A stretch of 64,000 nt of DNA, taken from Chlorogloeopsis sp038404745 (GTDB taxonomy: Bacteria > Cyanobacteriota > Cyanobacteriia > Cyanobacteriales > Nostocaceae). Location: positions 1 to 64,000 of the forward strand of contig NZ_JAYKTT020000087.1 of assembly GCF_038404745.2 (NCBI RefSeq), written 5' to 3'. Below, piece after piece: positions 62,509 through 64,000 of this stretch. Position 1 is the first letter of the stretch. Every line of letters begins with the position of its first letter. A program made the position numbers and the translations under genes. A model generated the notes under the pieces. It saw nothing but the letters and a program-made list of their open reading frames with translations. It searched no databases and had not been told where the DNA came from.

Positions 62509-63159
62509 AACCTTTTAGGTAAATTTGCTGTAGCAAAAATATCTGATTTGAAAATGTTCTGTTTCCCAGATTGCCATAGTTAGTGCGCCTTTGGGTAACT
62601 CAGTAGCGAAAAAAGAACTAAAGAAATTAAAGAGATATTAATGGGTTTGCTTTGATGGGCAAGATATACATTTTCAATGCTTTTTGTTTAGAGAGCGATC
62701 GCTATATTTGTGAGTGAACAATGCTTAGTTATAAATGCTATTCGTGTTGTTAAATTACTTAAATATTTTTAACTACTAGCCAATTATTCAGCAAATCTTC
62801 CCTGGAACCAGAAAGATTAATATTGTCACAATATATACCAACGTTTTTTTGAGAAATATCAATGCCTTGGGTATTTAATTTCAAAGCAGTTGTGCAAAAT
62901 CGTATTAGTAGCTTGATTAGGTTTGCTATCACAGGCTCAGTTGCTTATTCGGCTGCAACATTCTCTAACTGGATAGACTACAAAGGCTATTGGAACGGAA
63001 CTATATACCGTACCTAACCAGTTGACTTTAATATGCTATCTCACACCTTACCCAGCAATTTTTAAATCTAGCAAACTCATTTTTAAACTGGGTATATGAA
63101 ATGAAACAATAGCGTTAAAAGCCTTTCCTTCCCCACTCTCTATCTCTACTTTTGCTCTT
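62509..63159. other. Spacer upstream of ispG
   Basis: About 0.65 kb, AT-rich with a HIP1 octamer at 62698. It holds a possible 51-codon frame at 62862-63017 (listed separately) and the ispG promoter. Otherwise nothing recognised. Confidence 0.45.
62862..63017 (+). CDS. Possible small protein (51 residues), doubtful
   Basis: The frame reads MPWVFNFKAVVQNRISSLIR, FAITGSVAYSAATFSNWIDY, KGYWNGTIYRT. It has Trp/Tyr-rich ends and a weakly hydrophobic middle. No ribosome-binding site precedes it and I do not recognise it. It is included only because the composition is not that of AT-rich noise. Confidence 0.22.
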   Translation: MPWVFNFKAVVQNRISSLIRFAITGSVAYSAATFSNWIDYKGYWNGTIYRT

Positions 63160-64000
63160 TCATCGCTGCAAATATCCTTTCGGATCTTTTGCCTTCCAAC
63201 CCAATGACGAGCTAGAACGCACTTCAAAATGTAGATGAGGTTGGTTGATAGTTGGCTGCCCAGTTGTACCGACAGTTCCCAGCAAATCTCCTTGTTTGAC
63301 TTGCTGACCAACTTTGGCTTTGATACTGTCAAGTTGGGCGTAACGGCTTTGTAACCCACCGTCATGATTAATAATTACCAGGTTGCCATAAGTTCCTTGC
63401 TCACCCGCAAACACCACTGTACCTGGCGCGATCGCACTAACAGTTGTTCCCTTGGCAGCTAACAAATCTATCCCACTGTGAAAAAAAACTTGACCATTTC
63501 CATTTCTAGGATGAATTTGCCAACCATAGGGAAAACCTACCTGTGCAACTTCCGGTAACGGATAACCCGCTACTTGAGGAGAATTGGAGGAAGTAGGCGA
63601 GACGGGTGTATTAGCACGACTGACAGACTTATTTGGTGTTGGAATAAATGCAAATCGAGAAGGAGCTTTACAGCCATTTAACTCAAATAGTGCATCTGCA
63701 CGGACTCTGTACACTTCTGCTAATTGTTGCCAGTTGTTTCCCTTCGGCACTTCTACAACTATGCCATCAAGGGGGGGAATAAGAATTTCGCTACCGACAG
63801 CAACCCTACTGTTTTTTAACGCCGGGTTCATGGCAAGAATAGTTTCTGGACTCAAATTGTAGCGCTGGGCAATACTCTCCAAGGTATCGCCACGAGACGC
63901 CCTATAGCGTTGGAAACGTTCTAGGGCTGGAGTCGGGCAAGTCTTGCTGCCTTGTGCTTGGACGGAGTAAAGGTGGGTAAATTCCAGTCCTAAGGCACTG
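63160..64000 (-). CDS. LysM and M23 peptidoglycan endopeptidase (5' end beyond window)
   Basis: The frame stays open to the right edge; reading inward the protein begins SALGLEFTHLYSVQAQGSKT, the end of a signal peptide, so at least 280 residues are seen. Two LysM motifs follow (GDTLESIAQRYNLSPETILA with RVAVGSEILIPP; GNNWQQLAEVYRVRADALFE). A Ser/Pro linker leads to the M23 (lysostaphin-type) domain with HSGIDLLAAKGTTVSAIAPG (zinc His and Asp), QSRYAQLDSIKAKVGQQVKQ and HLHFEV. Both zinc-binding motifs are intact, so it is either an active cell-wall endopeptidase or an amidase activator of the NlpD class; intact HxxxD and HxH favour the former. Confidence 0.92.
   Translation of the reverse strand, partial: SALGLEFTHLYSVQAQGSKTCPTPALERFQRYRASRGDTLESIAQRYNLSPETILAMNPALKNSRVAVGSEILIPPLDGIVVEVPKGNNWQQLAEVYRVRADALFELNGCKAPSRFAFIPTPNKSVSRANTPVSPTSSNSPQVAGYPLPEVAQVGFPYGWQIHPRNGNGQVFFHSGIDLLAAKGTTVSAIAPGTVVFAGEQGTYGNLVIINHDGGLQSRYAQLDSIKAKVGQQVKQGDLLGTVGTTGQPTINQPHLHFEVRSSSSLGWKAKDPKGYLQR

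Overview
The window is chromosomal DNA of a filamentous, probably heterocyst-forming cyanobacterium (Nostocales). The signs are many GCGATCGC (HIP1) octamers, short heptanucleotide and palindromic intergenic repeats, a high-light-inducible protein, helical carotenoid proteins with their C-terminal-domain partner, a DevBCA-type exporter, a peroxiredoxin-glutaredoxin fusion, and long AT-rich spacers. No rRNA, tRNA, CRISPR array, prophage or intact transposase was recognised.

Layout. 0-7 kb: remnants of a hydrolase and an AraC regulator, a peroxiredoxin-glutaredoxin, a cytoplasmic GH13 amylase with a starch-binding domain, and a Kef-type antiporter. 7-13 kb: a small conserved protein, then GDP-mannose dehydratase followed by two glycosyltransferases (surface polysaccharide). 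13-17 kb: a PEP-CTERM-like exported protein, a 35-residue membrane protein with its own terminator, a pentapeptide/TPR protein, TenA and a DUF1349 protein. 17-21.6 kb: a peptidoglycan-binding/SPOR protein and a PAS-GAF-GAF histidine kinase, enclosed by a nearly identical 200-bp inverted repeat. 21.6-29.4 kb: glycolate-oxidase GlcD, then a TetR-controlled DevBCA-type exporter locus. Three copies of one palindromic operator lie before tetR, before a small membrane protein gene and before devC; the ATPase gene carries an in-frame TGA just before its Walker A motif. 29.4-41.3 kb: SGNH hydrolase, miaA, gyrB, a 2-kb gene-free interval, sigA/rpoD, an Hlip gene, an unrecognised membrane protein and a gyrA/parC paralogue. 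41.4-47.7 kb: response regulator, TPR protein, MacAB-like exporter and a GNAT enzyme. 48-52.4 kb: two helical carotenoid proteins and a CTDH, with a HAD phosphatase and QueG between them. 52.4-64 kb: small conserved proteins, a PsiE-like protein, a TPR protein, an EF-G-like GTPase, a prohibitin-like protein, a Ctp protease, IspG, and a LysM/M23 endopeptidase cut by the right edge.

Recurring theme: short intergenic repeats are not confined to spacers. The same classes of sequence appear in frame inside miaA, gyrA, the histidine kinase and the signal peptide of a TPR protein, adding low-complexity residues at tolerated sites. The most interesting single observations are the DevA stop codon, the shared operator, the invertible-looking 200-bp repeat pair, a cyanobacteriochrome-like GAF domain with two cysteines 28 residues apart but altered flanking residues, and the HCP/CTDH cluster. 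No wholly new multi-gene system is claimed.
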